From: Alphaproteobacteria bacterium US3C007
GTDB taxonomy: Bacteria > Pseudomonadota > Alphaproteobacteria > Rhodobacterales > Rhodobacteraceae
Assembly (NCBI GenBank): GCA_034423775.1
Contig: CP139918.1
Location: forward strand, 2,728,001 to 2,792,000
DNA: 64,000 nt
Direction: 5' to 3'
The notes below the pieces were generated by a model. It was not told the origin of the DNA. It worked only from the letters and a program-made list of their open reading frames with translations, and made no database searches. Shown here piece after piece: positions 46,082-55,763 of this stretch. Each line of letters begins with the position of its first letter. Within the stretch, counting starts at the first letter, position 1. The position numbers and the translations under genes were made by a program.

Positions 46082-46864
46082 ATGAACGAAAAACAGATCC
46101 CTTTTAGAAATGTGTTTTGGCTTGGTTTCTTTGCCTGCGTTCTACTTGCGTGGTGGGTTATGTTTGATATGAGCCTGTCCATGGGGCTGGATCTGATTGG
46201 TCGGCCGGGTATGATGGCCGAAAAAATGCGCGGCATGGACCCTAGTATGGGAATGCCGATGCCGATGGCGCGGTTCACCCCCGTATTTGGAATGTGGGCG
46301 ATCATGATGGCGGCGATGATGCTGCCCACTATGGTGCCAACGTTGCGCAGTTATGAGGATTTGATGATCAGTGCGGATGGAACGCGGGCCGGTTGGCTGG
46401 GCGTGGTGTTGGGCTATATGGTTATCTGGCTGGTTTTTGCTGCGGCGATTGCCTCAGTGCAATTGTTGCTGCTCTATCAAGGCATCGTCGACATGTTGGG
46501 GATAGCCAAATCAAAAGCAGTCTCCGTTGCGTTATTGGTTGCGGTTGGCGCGTTTCAATTCACGCGCATGAAAGAGCTGTGTCATGGGGTTTGCCACAGC
46601 CCAAGCTTGTATTTCTTGGGGAAGTGGAAGCCGGGCTTTATGGGCGGTGTTCGTATGGGGCTTGGCCTTGGTGCCTTTTGCGTGGGCTGCTGTTGGGGTT
46701 TTATGGCTTTGGGGTTTGTCGGGGGCGTGATGAGCTTGCTGTGGATGGGGGCTGCGACTTTATTCATGGTCCTGGAAAAATTGCCGCAAATAGGACAGCG
46801 GGTTACAAAGCCGATGGGTATTTTGTTGATCTTGGGCGGCGGTGTTCTCGCCGTTGCAGGGTAA
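46082..46864 (+). CDS. DUF2182 integral membrane protein in the dmdA operon
   Basis: The 260-residue protein has about six hydrophobic segments, a methionine-rich loop (MGMPMPMARF near residue 57) and CVGCCWGFMALGF near residue 200. This matches DUF2182, a family of predicted metal-binding membrane proteins of unknown function. It is the first gene of the unit running into a DUF1326 gene, dmdA and acuI. Pairing of DUF2182 with DUF1326 is a recurrent association. Metal supply or export linked to DMSP metabolism is one possibility, but not supported by any direct evidence here. Confidence 0.85.
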   Translation: MNEKQIPFRNVFWLGFFACVLLAWWVMFDMSLSMGLDLIGRPGMMAEKMRGMDPSMGMPMPMARFTPVFGMWAIMMAAMMLPTMVPTLRSYEDLMISADGTRAGWLGVVLGYMVIWLVFAAAIASVQLLLLYQGIVDMLGIAKSKAVSVALLVAVGAFQFTRMKELCHGVCHSPSLYFLGKWKPGFMGGVRMGLGLGAFCVGCCWGFMALGFVGGVMSLLWMGAATLFMVLEKLPQIGQRVTKPMGILLILGGGVLAVAG

Positions 46865-46888
46865 ATTTGTAAATGGGAGTGATGAAAA

Positions 46889-47593
46889 ATGGCGGTTAAA
46901 AAACGTCCAGATGCGGATAGGTTGCCGATCAGTCAAAGAATTGATCAGCGAATGGACAACCCTAAACGCCGGAAGATGAACCCCACGGATTGGGCGATTA
47001 AGGGCGAGCTGTTCATGAATTGCTCTTGCACCGTCTTTTGCCCCTGCGTGGTATCTTTGGGTGCGCATCCTCCAACAGAAGGGCATTGCCATGCTTGGAT
47101 GGCGGTTGTGATTGATGAGGGCCATTATCAGGGCGAAAGCCTGTCGGGTTTGAATATTGGTCTGCTTGTCGACATCCCTGGGCGGATGGGCGAGGGCCAA
47201 TGGAAAGTGGCGGCCTATATTGATGAGCGCGCCAACCAAACCGCGTATAATGGCTTGCTGAAAATTTTCAGCGGTGCGGCTGGTGGAACGACGGGATTAT
47301 TCACCATGCTGGTCTCTGAGATCATTGGCGCCGAGCGAGAAAAAGTGGAAATCATGCGCGAAGGCAATCGCCGCGGGTTGTATATAGGCCGTAAAATCGC
47401 CGGCGAGATTGAAGCTTTAGAAGGCAAAGATGCAGACAGCCCGGTTATGATCCAGAATTCCAAATATTGGATGGGTCCCAATATCGTTGCGGCGCGTGGT
47501 TTAAAATCAAAAGTACGCGACTTTGGTCGTATTTGGGATTTTGGCGGCAAGTCAGCTGAAATTTGTCAAATTGATTGGCATGGGCCGAAATAG
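46889..47593 (+). CDS. DUF1326 protein in the dmdA operon
   Basis: The 234-residue soluble protein carries the DUF1326 hallmark NCSCTVFCPCVVS near residue 45, four cysteines in CSC...CPC arrangement followed by HCHAW, which looks like a metal site. It follows the DUF2182 gene by 24 bases and precedes dmdA by 55 bases. An alternative start at 46976 (MNPTDWAIKGE) would remove a basic N-terminal stretch and is closer to family starts. Function unknown; a metallochaperone or enzyme partner of the membrane protein is plausible. Confidence 0.83.
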   Translation: MAVKKRPDADRLPISQRIDQRMDNPKRRKMNPTDWAIKGELFMNCSCTVFCPCVVSLGAHPPTEGHCHAWMAVVIDEGHYQGESLSGLNIGLLVDIPGRMGEGQWKVAAYIDERANQTAYNGLLKIFSGAAGGTTGLFTMLVSEIIGAEREKVEIMREGNRRGLYIGRKIAGEIEALEGKDADSPVMIQNSKYWMGPNIVAARGLKSKVRDFGRIWDFGGKSAEICQIDWHGPK

Positions 47594-47648
47594 CGGCTCT
47601 TTTTGAAAATTTTTGGGTATTCCCATATTTGTCAAAGGTTGAATAGCG

Positions 47649-48752
47649 ATGGCTTTGATTTCTCCTTCGCGCCGTTTGCGGCGCACTCCGTTCTCTGATG
47701 GCGTGGAAGCCGCAGGGGTAAAAGCATATACGGTTTATAACCATATGCTGCTGGCAACGATGTTTCGTTCGATCGAAGAAGATTACCATCACCTTAAATC
47801 TGCGGTGCAGATCTGGGATGTGGCCTGCGAGCGCCAGATTGAACTGCGCGGCCCTGATGCGGGGCGGTTAATGCAGATGCTGACCCCTCGAGATTTGCGC
47901 TCAATGCTGGCTGGTCAGTGTTTTTACGTGCCAATCGTGGATGAAACCGGTGGGATGCTGAATGATCCGGTTGCCGTCAAGATTTCGGATGAGCGTTGGT
48001 GGATTTCCATTGCGGATAGTGATCTGCTGCATTGGGTTAAAGCGATCGCGCATTCTTTGCGTCTCGATGTTTTGGTGGATGAGCCTGATATCTCGCCCTT
48101 GGCCATTCAGGGCCCAAAGGCGGATGATTTGATGGCGAACGTTTTTGGCGATGCCATTCGCGATATTAAGTTTTTTCGTTATGGGATGTTTGATTTTCAG
48201 GGCCGCACCTTGGTTATTGCGCGGTCGGGATATTCAAAACAAGGCGGATTTGAAATTTATGTTGAAGGTTCGGATATTGGGATGGATCTTTGGAACGCGC
48301 TGATGGAGGCTGGAAAGCCCTATGATGTATGGGCGGGTTGCCCGAATTTGATTGAGCGGATTGAGGGTGGATTGCTAAGTTTTGGCAATGATATGACAAT
48401 GCAAAACACGCCGCATGAATGTGGTTTGGGAAAGTTTTGCAACACGCAAACGGCGATTGGGTGCATCGGGCGCGACGCGTTGCTGCGGGTTGCCAAAGAA
48501 GGCCCTGTGAAACAAATTCGCGCGCTGGAAATTGAGGGATTGCCCGTGGGCCCCTGCGATCAGCTCTGGCCGGTGATGGCCAAAGGCAAACAAGTCGGCG
48601 CGGTCAGCTCAGCCGCTTGGTCTCCTGACTTTAAAACCAATGTTGCGATTGGTATGGTGCGTATGACGCATTGGGATGCTGGCACCGATGTTGATGTGGT
48701 GACAAAGGATGGCGTGCGCGCAGCGCGCGTGCATGAGAAATTTTGGATTTAA
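47649..48752 (+). CDS. dmdA: Dimethylsulfoniopropionate demethylase DmdA
   Basis: The 367-residue GcvT-fold protein matches DmdA along its length: SPSRRLRRTPFSDGVEAAGV at the N-terminus, VQIWDVACERQIELRG near residue 55, GGMLNDPVAVKI near 100, RSGYSKQGGFEIYVEG near 200 and HECGLGKFCNTQ near 257. It transfers a methyl group of DMSP to tetrahydrofolate, giving methylmercaptopropionate and 5-methyl-THF. The near-family enzyme of glycine cleavage (GcvT) lacks these specific segments. acuI directly follows. The start MALISPSRRLRR has a typical DmdA beginning. Confidence 0.95.
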   Translation: MALISPSRRLRRTPFSDGVEAAGVKAYTVYNHMLLATMFRSIEEDYHHLKSAVQIWDVACERQIELRGPDAGRLMQMLTPRDLRSMLAGQCFYVPIVDETGGMLNDPVAVKISDERWWISIADSDLLHWVKAIAHSLRLDVLVDEPDISPLAIQGPKADDLMANVFGDAIRDIKFFRYGMFDFQGRTLVIARSGYSKQGGFEIYVEGSDIGMDLWNALMEAGKPYDVWAGCPNLIERIEGGLLSFGNDMTMQNTPHECGLGKFCNTQTAIGCIGRDALLRVAKEGPVKQIRALEIEGLPVGPCDQLWPVMAKGKQVGAVSSAAWSPDFKTNVAIGMVRMTHWDAGTDVDVVTKDGVRAARVHEKFWI

Positions 48753-48762
48753 AGGAAAACTT

Positions 48763-49755
48763 ATGTTCAATGCAGTTTTGATTGAAAAAGACGAAGATGG
48801 AACGGTAACAGCTGGGATAAAAGCGTTGTCGGAAGAGCAATTGCCTGACGGGGATGTGACCGTTGCGGTGGATTATTCTACGGTCAATTATAAAGATGGT
48901 TTATGCTTTACCGCCAATGGCGGTGGTTTGGTGCGTAATTATCCGCATGTGCCGGGGATCGATTTTGCCGGAACGGTTGAGAGCTCGCAGGATCCCCGTT
49001 ATTCCGCAGGTGATAAGGTGGTTCTGACCGGTTGGCGCGTTGGCGAAGCACATTGGGGGGGCTTCTCTCAAAAAGTTCGGGTGAAGGCGGATTGGCTTGT
49101 GCCGCTACCCGATGGCGTGACACCGCGACAAGCAATGGGGGTTGGCACTGCGGGAATCGCTGCGATGTTTGGTATTCTTGCGCTTGAAGATCACGGCCTT
49201 ACACCCGAAAAAGGTACGGTTTTGGTGACAGGGGCCGCGGGCGGCGTGGGTTCAATTGCGGTCGCGATATTGTCGAATTTGGGTTATAAAGTTGCCGGCG
49301 TCACGGGGCGGCCTGAAAGCGAAGCCTATTTAAAATCATTGGGGGTTAGCGAAATCATACCGCGCGATGAGGTGAATGAGGCGATTAAACGGCCGATGGA
49401 ATCGGCGCGTTGGGCGGGGATCGTAGATGCGGTTGGCGGCGAAATGCTGGCGCGTGTTTTAGGCCAATTGGTTTATGGCGGTTCGGCCGCGGCGATTGGC
49501 AATGCGGGCGGTGCGAAACTGCCCGCCAACGTTATCCCATTTTTATTGCGAGGCGTTAACCTCTTGGGCATCGACTCGGTTATGCAGCCTTATGAAAACC
49601 GCCTTCGCGCCTGGCAGCGGATCGGCAAAGATTTACCGATGGACAAGCTTGAGGCGATGATTAGCCCAGCCGTATTGGCTGATATGCCCGAATTGGGGGC
49701 GCAAATCCTGAAAGGTCAAGTGCAAGGGCGCGTGGTTGTGGATGTGAATGCGTAG
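48763..49755 (+). CDS. acuI: Acrylyl-CoA reductase AcuI (YhdH family)
   Basis: The 330-residue zinc-free medium-chain dehydrogenase has VNYKDGLCFTANGG near residue 38, HVPGIDFAGTV, the cofactor loop VTGAAGGVGSIAVAILSNLG near residue 150 and GIDSVMQPYENR near the end. These are YhdH/AcuI features. It reduces toxic acryloyl-CoA to propionyl-CoA with NADPH. It follows dmdA by 10 bases with AAAGGAAAAC upstream and is commonly linked to dmdA in roseobacters. Confidence 0.95.
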   Translation: MFNAVLIEKDEDGTVTAGIKALSEEQLPDGDVTVAVDYSTVNYKDGLCFTANGGGLVRNYPHVPGIDFAGTVESSQDPRYSAGDKVVLTGWRVGEAHWGGFSQKVRVKADWLVPLPDGVTPRQAMGVGTAGIAAMFGILALEDHGLTPEKGTVLVTGAAGGVGSIAVAILSNLGYKVAGVTGRPESEAYLKSLGVSEIIPRDEVNEAIKRPMESARWAGIVDAVGGEMLARVLGQLVYGGSAAAIGNAGGAKLPANVIPFLLRGVNLLGIDSVMQPYENRLRAWQRIGKDLPMDKLEAMISPAVLADMPELGAQILKGQVQGRVVVDVNA

Positions 49756-49768
49756 CCCCATTTAAAAC

Positions 49769-49816
49769 GCTCCGCCGCTGGGTTTTGAAACCTTGTTCGG
49801 GCGGAGCTTTTTTTTT
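49769..49816 (+). terminator. Intrinsic terminator after acuI
   Basis: GCTCCGCC (49769-49776) pairs with GGCGGAGC (49800-49807), followed by nine T. It is the first of two terminators in tandem ending the dmdA-acuI transcript. Confidence 0.9.
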
Positions 49817-49822
49817 GAAACA

Positions 49823-49856
49823 GGTGCGGGCTGTATTAATCCCGCACCTTTTTTTT
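49823..49856 (+). terminator. Second tandem terminator between acuI and the BCCT gene
   Basis: GGTGCGGG (49823-49830) pairs with CCCGCACC (49841-49848), followed by eight T. Two strong terminators in 90 bases separate the convergent DMSP operon and transporter gene; in the opposite direction the T-run is poor. Confidence 0.9.
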
Positions 49857-49858
49857 GG

Positions 49859-51544
49859 TCAAACCGCGTCTGGCGTTTCAGCTTTGGTGTTTGCATCCGC
49901 GCTTGGGTCATAAATAATCTCGACGCCGGCTTTCTCGCGTATGCTGTCTTTATAAATAGCCTTTATCAGCGCGATCCCCATCAATGCCATCACCATACTG
50001 AAGGGCAGGGCGCCAATCACCATAGCCGTTTGAATTGCTCCTAAGCCCCCGATAATCAACAGCGCGCCAACCACCAATCCCAAAGCCGAGCCCCAAAAGA
50101 TAATATGCGGGCGCCCTTTGGGCCCTTCATCGCCACCGGAATTGATGGTGTTAATGATCAAGACCGCGGAATCGGCTGAGGTGACCAAATAGGTCAGCAA
50201 GAGGATCACCACGACAACCGCCATCATCCAGGCCTGCGAGCTGCTAAGAATAACGTCGAGCATCACAAAAAGCTGTGCTTGTGAACCCGCCGTGATGATG
50301 CTGTCGCCAGCGGTGCCATCCAGCGTTAAATCAACGGCGGTTCCCCCAACGATGGCAAACCAAATAAAACACATGGTGGCGGGAATAAGCATTGCGCCCA
50401 AGACATATTCGCGAATGGTGCGGCCTTTTGAAATTCGGGCAAGGAAAACACCGACAAAAGGTGCAAAAGCGATCCACCAAGCCCAGTAAAACACCGACCA
50501 GGCGCCTTGCCACGCGCTTAACGCATCGCCGGTTTCACTGCCGTCGGCCTTCCAGACGGTGAATAAGGTTTTCGGAAGCGTGACAAAATAATCAAACATG
50601 CCAACGATCAGCGCCTGCAGGCCAAAGAATGTACTGCCGAAGACAAGGAAAAAGAACAATATGAAAAAGCTTAGACCCATATTGATGTTTGAAAGCCATT
50701 TGATCCCTTTGCCCACGCCCGAAAGCGCCGATAGGGTTGAGGCGCCCATTATCACCAAAAGCGCAAGGATGATGCCGGCGGTCGAGGCCGTGCCTTCCGC
50801 GTTTAACACCCAGTCTCCGATACCCACACGGTGCAAGCCTGCAACAAATTGCTGAACGCCAAAGCCCAAGGTTTGGGCCACGCCAAGCACCGTGGCCACA
50901 ACGGCTACGATGTCAATAATGCTGCCGACCGGTCCCGAAAGGCTTTTGCCGAATAAAGGCGCAAGACCGGATCGAATGGTGAGGGGCAGGTTACGCCGAT
51001 AAGAGAAATACGCCAGCGCTAGGCCGACCAACGCATAGCAGGCCCAAGCAGAGACGCCCCAATGCAAGAATGACCAGCGGTAAGCTGCGCGCACATTATC
51101 GGCCTCATATCCCGTGGACAATCCGCGAATGACGTCGGGATTATTACCAAAATGATAAATTGGTTCGGCGGTTGCAAAGGTGAGCATTCCGATCCCGATC
51201 CCAGCGCCGAACATCATCGAAAACCAAGAAAAATTCGAAAATTCGGGTGTGTCGCCAGGTCGGCCAAGCAAGAGCTTGCCCGAGCTTGGAACCAGAGCAA
51301 ATAACAAACAAACCACAACATAGAAGGCGATGACGAAGATATACCAACTGGCAAAATTGGTTAACAGAAACGAATTTAAGGCGCTTAGGACATTGCTGGC
51401 GTTTTCTGGAAAAACAACCGCCCAAATAATCAGCGCGCTTACCAATATTTTCGCACTGATGGTGACGTCCTTGCTGAATCCGGAATAAAACCCCGTATCA
51501 GATGTTTCTATTGGAAGGTTCATTAATGCTGGCTTTGTGGCCAT
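49859..51544 (-). CDS. BCCT-family osmolyte transporter (betaine/DMSP type)
   Basis: The 561-residue protein has about twelve membrane segments with the BCCT glycine track GAGIGIGMLTFATAEP near residue 120 and the tryptophan-rich WAWWIAFAPFVGVFLARISKGRTI near residue 350, which forms the quaternary-amine site. Members carry betaine, choline, carnitine or DMSP (DddT). Its place next to dmdA and acuI, convergent and about 100 bases away, makes DMSP uptake likely, but glycine betaine cannot be excluded. The tail after the last helix is short and hydrophilic. Confidence 0.9.
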   Translation of the reverse strand: MATKPALMNLPIETSDTGFYSGFSKDVTISAKILVSALIIWAVVFPENASNVLSALNSFLLTNFASWYIFVIAFYVVVCLLFALVPSSGKLLLGRPGDTPEFSNFSWFSMMFGAGIGIGMLTFATAEPIYHFGNNPDVIRGLSTGYEADNVRAAYRWSFLHWGVSAWACYALVGLALAYFSYRRNLPLTIRSGLAPLFGKSLSGPVGSIIDIVAVVATVLGVAQTLGFGVQQFVAGLHRVGIGDWVLNAEGTASTAGIILALLVIMGASTLSALSGVGKGIKWLSNINMGLSFFILFFFLVFGSTFFGLQALIVGMFDYFVTLPKTLFTVWKADGSETGDALSAWQGAWSVFYWAWWIAFAPFVGVFLARISKGRTIREYVLGAMLIPATMCFIWFAIVGGTAVDLTLDGTAGDSIITAGSQAQLFVMLDVILSSSQAWMMAVVVVILLLTYLVTSADSAVLIINTINSGGDEGPKGRPHIIFWGSALGLVVGALLIIGGLGAIQTAMVIGALPFSMVMALMGIALIKAIYKDSIREKAGVEIIYDPSADANTKAETPDAV

Positions 51545-51857
51545 TTTGTTATCCTTTTTACTGGTAAACGATCTTGTCTAACAAAATTTTTTAGCTTTGC
51601 GTTTAGATGAGTTTGCCGCTTAACCCTTAAATCTTATCAGTTTTTTTACGTTTATTTCGCTGCACTCATGGTTGGCCACTGGCTGCTGCATGGGCGTATT
51701 TAAAAATATTCTTTAATAAATAGTCTTTAGTATTGTTTTTATATACAAAAGTATAAATTTGGTCAATCTGTGAAAATTGGGGGGTGGCTTGGTCGAATAG
51801 GCTTGTAACTGGGGCTAAAATTGGGTCCTGTCTTCCTCTCATTATACCGGGGTTGCC
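51545..51857. other. AT-rich intergenic region between the BCCT gene and the class V aminotransferase
   Basis: No gene is supported. The 313 bases are very AT-rich from about 51700 to 51770, with a TATAC-AAAA-GTATA inverted repeat at 51742-51755. They should hold the divergent promoters of both neighbours. No known operator is recognised. Confidence 0.5.
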
Positions 51858-53078
51858 ATGCTTGATTGTGCGTTTGTAAGATCTCAATTTCCCGCTTTCA
51901 GCGAAGCTGCTTTGCAGGGACAGGCATTTTTTGAGAATGCGGGCGGCTCTTACACCTGTCAGCAGGTGATCGATCGTTTGTTCCGATTTTACACACAGCG
52001 TAAAGTTCAACCCTATGGGGCTTATGCAGCCTCTGGGTTGGGTGGCGCCGAGATGGATGAAGCGGGTGCGCGTTTATCCGCCATGATGGGTGTTGCGGCG
52101 GAAGAGCTTAGTTTTGGGCCATCAACGACCCAAAATACCTATGTGCTTGCGCAGGCTTTCAGGGCTTTTTTGGCAAAAGGCGATGCGATTATTGTAACCA
52201 ACCAGGACCATGAAGCCAATTCAGGGGCGTGGCGGCGGCTTGAAGATGCGGGCATTATTGTCAAAGAATGGGGTTTAAACGCTTTAACCGGCCAATTGGA
52301 TATTGCCGACTTAGAGAATCTATTGGACCAAGACGTAAAATTGGTGTGTTTTCCGCATTGCTCAAACGTGGTGGGGCAAGTGAACCCCGTTGCGCAGATT
52401 GTTGCTTTGATACATGCAAATGGATCTTTTGCCTGCGTAGATGGGGTGAGCTATGCGCCGCATGGCCTGCCAAACCTTGCCGAATTGGGGGCAGATATCT
52501 ATCTGTTTTCTTCCTATAAAACCTATGGTCCGCATCAGGGTATTATGGTGGTGCGCGAAGCGTTGGCGCGGCAATTGCCCAATCAGGGGCATTTTTTCAA
52601 TTCGGATTACCTAAGCAAACGGTTCACGCCGGCAGGGCCTGATCATGCGCAAATAGCCGCCTGTGCGGGTATGGCTGATTATATTGATGCACTATATGAG
52701 GCGCATTTCACGGCGGCTGCAGTACCAGTAAAGCGCGCCGAGGCGGTTCATGATTTGATGCGGGCGCATGAGCAAAGCTTACTACAGCCTGTGCTTGATC
52801 TTTTGCGCGCGAAAAACGCGGTGCGGCTGCTCGGGTCTGACAAAGCCGAAAATCGCGCGCCAACCGTTGCGATTGATCTGGGAACTTCGGCGCGGCCCAT
52901 GGCCAAAGCCCTCGCCGCGCGCGGCATCATGGCAGGTGATGGGGATTTTTACGCCAATCGGGCGTTGCGCGCGATGGGTGTTGATCCTAATCAAGGCGTG
53001 TTGCGGCTGAGTTTTGTTCATTATACGAACCAAGCCGAAATTGATAAATTGCTGAATGCACTAGATGATTTACTTTGA
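51858..53078 (+). CDS. Class V aminotransferase (cysteine desulfurase-like)
   Basis: The 406-residue protein has the class V aminotransferase fold: NAGGSYTCQQVIDRL near the N-terminus, SFGPSTTQNTYVLAQAF, NQDHEANSGAWRRLED, CVDGVSYAPHGLPNL and the PLP-lysine region FSSYKTYGPHQGI near residue 225. Proteins of this type are annotated as cysteine desulfurase-like without a suf or isc partner. The PLP lysine is present, but the mobile cysteine loop of true desulfurases is not obvious, so desulfurase activity is uncertain. Confidence 0.82.
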   Translation: MLDCAFVRSQFPAFSEAALQGQAFFENAGGSYTCQQVIDRLFRFYTQRKVQPYGAYAASGLGGAEMDEAGARLSAMMGVAAEELSFGPSTTQNTYVLAQAFRAFLAKGDAIIVTNQDHEANSGAWRRLEDAGIIVKEWGLNALTGQLDIADLENLLDQDVKLVCFPHCSNVVGQVNPVAQIVALIHANGSFACVDGVSYAPHGLPNLAELGADIYLFSSYKTYGPHQGIMVVREALARQLPNQGHFFNSDYLSKRFTPAGPDHAQIAACAGMADYIDALYEAHFTAAAVPVKRAEAVHDLMRAHEQSLLQPVLDLLRAKNAVRLLGSDKAENRAPTVAIDLGTSARPMAKALAARGIMAGDGDFYANRALRAMGVDPNQGVLRLSFVHYTNQAEIDKLLNALDDLL

Positions 53079-53114
53079 TCCAGATCAGGTTGCGGCATCG
53101 TAAAAGCTAAAAAT

Positions 53115-54548
53115 ATGCGAGGGAATGTGCAGCAAAACGCTCCGATTATTTACTGGGTTCGCCGCGATTTACGTCTGAGTGACAATCCAGCGCTTCGTGC
53201 CGCGGCTGAGCAGGGCAGGCCGGTGCTGCCGGTGTTTATTCGAGACGCGGCTGTGGATCGTTTAGGTGCGGCGCCAAAATGGCGGCTTGGGCTGGGTTTG
53301 GAACAGTTTGATCAGGCGTTGCAGGGGGTTGGAAGCCGGCTGACGTTTCGATCTGGCGCAGCGCTGGAAACCTTGCGCGCGCTGATCAAAGAAAGCGGTG
53401 CCGATGCAGTGTTTTGGGCGCGTGAGTATGACCCTAAATCGGTACAGCGCGATAGCGATATAAAAGGAAAGCTGAAAGATCTTGGGATTAATGCGCGCAG
53501 TTTCGGCGGTAAATTGCTACATGAGCCGTGGAGCGTAGAAACCAAGACAGGCGGCTATTATAAGGTGTACACGCCTTTTTGGAATGCGGTTAAAAATCGA
53601 GACATTCCCGCGCCGCTACCCGGCGTGGTAAAACTTCAAGCACCGGCTAATTTTCCACCTTCAGAAAACCTGTCTGGCTGGTCACTTGGATCTGGGATGC
53701 AACGGGGGGCGGCGGTCGTGCGCTCGTATGTAAGGCTGGGTGAAGAGGCAGCGCAAACGCGTTTGGCCGATTTTTGTCAGTCCGACATTGCCTCATATAA
53801 TCGGTTGAGAGACGTTCCGGCCGTTTTGGGCACCTCTGGTCTTTCGGAAAACCTGGCTGTTGGGGAAATCAGCCCCTATCAATGCTGGCATGCCGGCCTG
53901 CGGGCCTTGCAGGATGGCAAAGAGGGCGCTGAGACGTTTTTGAAAGAGATTGTTTGGCGCGAGTTCGCCTATCACCTGATGCATCATACGCCGCATATTT
54001 TGGATCAAAATTGGAAACCTGGTTGGGATAGGTTTCCTTGGAACAAAGATGAACAGAATCCGGCAGTACTGGCATGGAAACAAGGCCGCACAGGCATGCC
54101 TTTTGTTGATGCTGCGATGCGCGAAATGTATGTAACCGGGCGCATGCACAACCGAGGCCGAATGATCGTGGCCTCCTTCCTTACAAAACATCTGATGACT
54201 GATTGGCGTATCGGATTGCGATGGTTCGAATCGTGTTTGATCGATTGGGACGCTGCCAGCAACGCGATGGGTTGGCAATGGTCGGCAGGGTCGGGGCCGG
54301 ATGCCACTCCGTATTTTCGGGTTTTTAACCCAGAGACGCAATTGGCCAAATTTGATCCCAAAACCCTGTATCAACGCCAATGGCTGGCCGAGGGATCTTC
54401 TGCGCCAAGCCGTACCGCTTCACTTTATTTTGAGGCTATACCAAAAAGCTGGAATTTATCTGCTGATTTGGCTTATCCTAACCCCGTTATTTCGCTGGCC
54501 GAGGGACGTCAGCGTGCGTTAGATAACTATAAGAACCGTGACTTTTAA
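53115..54548 (+). CDS. phrB: Deoxyribodipyrimidine photolyase
   Basis: The 477-residue flavoprotein has WVRRDLRLSDNPAL at the N-terminus, FLKEIVWREFAYHLMHHTP near residue 275, and a C-terminal FAD region with MHNRGRMIVASFLTKHLM and DWDAASNAMGWQWSAGSG. It uses blue light to split cyclobutane pyrimidine dimers, useful for a surface-water organism. The class I photolyase layout and the tryptophan-rich core are intact. It is followed 6 bases later by the cyclopropane synthase gene. Confidence 0.94.
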   Translation: MRGNVQQNAPIIYWVRRDLRLSDNPALRAAAEQGRPVLPVFIRDAAVDRLGAAPKWRLGLGLEQFDQALQGVGSRLTFRSGAALETLRALIKESGADAVFWAREYDPKSVQRDSDIKGKLKDLGINARSFGGKLLHEPWSVETKTGGYYKVYTPFWNAVKNRDIPAPLPGVVKLQAPANFPPSENLSGWSLGSGMQRGAAVVRSYVRLGEEAAQTRLADFCQSDIASYNRLRDVPAVLGTSGLSENLAVGEISPYQCWHAGLRALQDGKEGAETFLKEIVWREFAYHLMHHTPHILDQNWKPGWDRFPWNKDEQNPAVLAWKQGRTGMPFVDAAMREMYVTGRMHNRGRMIVASFLTKHLMTDWRIGLRWFESCLIDWDAASNAMGWQWSAGSGPDATPYFRVFNPETQLAKFDPKTLYQRQWLAEGSSAPSRTASLYFEAIPKSWNLSADLAYPNPVISLAEGRQRALDNYKNRDF

Positions 54549-54554
54549 GAGGTA

Positions 54555-55763
54555 ATGATGCTGTTTACGTCGACCCAAAATCAAAAGAACTTGCCACGCT
54601 ATTTTTCAAGAGTGTTTGATATGGCCTGCAATATGAATTTTGGCCAGTTGGACTTTGCTCTAAGCGATGGCCGCGTGTTTCGGGCGATTGGCAGAAACCA
54701 GGGCCCGATCGCGCAGTTGAATATTCACAATCCTGATATTTTTGCGCGCCTGATCCGAGAGGGGGATTTGGGGTTTTGTGATGCCTATCTGGATCAGTGG
54801 TGGAGCACGCCAGACTTGCAGGCGTTTATGGATTTGATACACGCAGATAATGACGATTTGTATGATGGATTTCCGGGAATGGCGTTGGTGCGTTTCTATG
54901 AAAAATTTCGATTTTGGCTACAGCGCAACTCAAAAAAACAAGCGTTGAAAAATATCAGTTACCACTATGATTTGGGCAATGATTTTTATCAGTTATGGCT
55001 TGATGAAACGATGACCTATTCCTCTGCCTTGTTCAAAACCGGACAAGAAAGCTTAGAAAATGCGCAATTGGCTAAATACGCCTCGATGGTCGAACAGATG
55101 GATGTGCAATCGGGTGATCATATTTTAGAAATTGGCTGCGGGTGGGGTGGATTTGCAGAATATGCTGCAAAAGAGCATGGATTAAGGGTAACCGGCCTTA
55201 CCCTGAGCAACGAGCAGCTTGTATTTGCCCGCGAACGCATTGAAGCATTGGGCCTGTCCGATTTGGTAGAGTTCAAGCTGCAAGATTATCGGGATGAAAC
55301 CGGGCAATATGACGGGATTGCAAGCATCGAAATGTTTGAAGCTGTGGGTCAAAAATATTGGCCTTCATATTTTAAAGTTTTGCGCGATTGTTTGAAACCC
55401 GGGCGGCATGCGACGCTTCAGATTATAACGGTGCAAGATGCGCGCTGGGACGTCTATCAAAGAGGTGTGGATTTCATTCAGAAATATATTTTTCCGGGTG
55501 GAATGCTGCCAAGTCCGAGCGCTTTGAGAACCGAGATTGAAACCGCCGGTCTGAATGTGGTCCGATCCTTAGAATTTGGCGAAAGCTATTCGCAAACCTT
55601 GCGCCGCTGGCATGATGTGTTCAATGGAAAATGGGATCAAGTCGCGGCTTTGGGATTTGATGAGCGCTTTCGCCGCATGTGGAATTTTTACCTTACATCT
55701 TGCGCTGCAACGTTTTCGACCAGCAATTGTGACGTCACGCAGATTACCGTGACCAACCGGTAG
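54555..55763 (+). CDS. cfa: Cyclopropane-fatty-acyl-phospholipid synthase family methyltransferase
   Basis: The 402-residue protein has the SAM motif LEIGCGWGGFAEYAAKEHG near residue 195, preceded by SYHYDLGNDFYQLWLDETMTYSSA near residue 135, and later GIASIEMFEAVGQKYW and FPGGMLPSPSALRTE. These are Cfa-family signatures; Cfa adds a methylene group from SAM to unsaturated membrane lipids. The close photolyase linkage (6 bases) suggests a stress-response unit, though this is inference. Length is normal. Confidence 0.9.
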   Translation: MMLFTSTQNQKNLPRYFSRVFDMACNMNFGQLDFALSDGRVFRAIGRNQGPIAQLNIHNPDIFARLIREGDLGFCDAYLDQWWSTPDLQAFMDLIHADNDDLYDGFPGMALVRFYEKFRFWLQRNSKKQALKNISYHYDLGNDFYQLWLDETMTYSSALFKTGQESLENAQLAKYASMVEQMDVQSGDHILEIGCGWGGFAEYAAKEHGLRVTGLTLSNEQLVFARERIEALGLSDLVEFKLQDYRDETGQYDGIASIEMFEAVGQKYWPSYFKVLRDCLKPGRHATLQIITVQDARWDVYQRGVDFIQKYIFPGGMLPSPSALRTEIETAGLNVVRSLEFGESYSQTLRRWHDVFNGKWDQVAALGFDERFRRMWNFYLTSCAATFSTSNCDVTQITVTNR

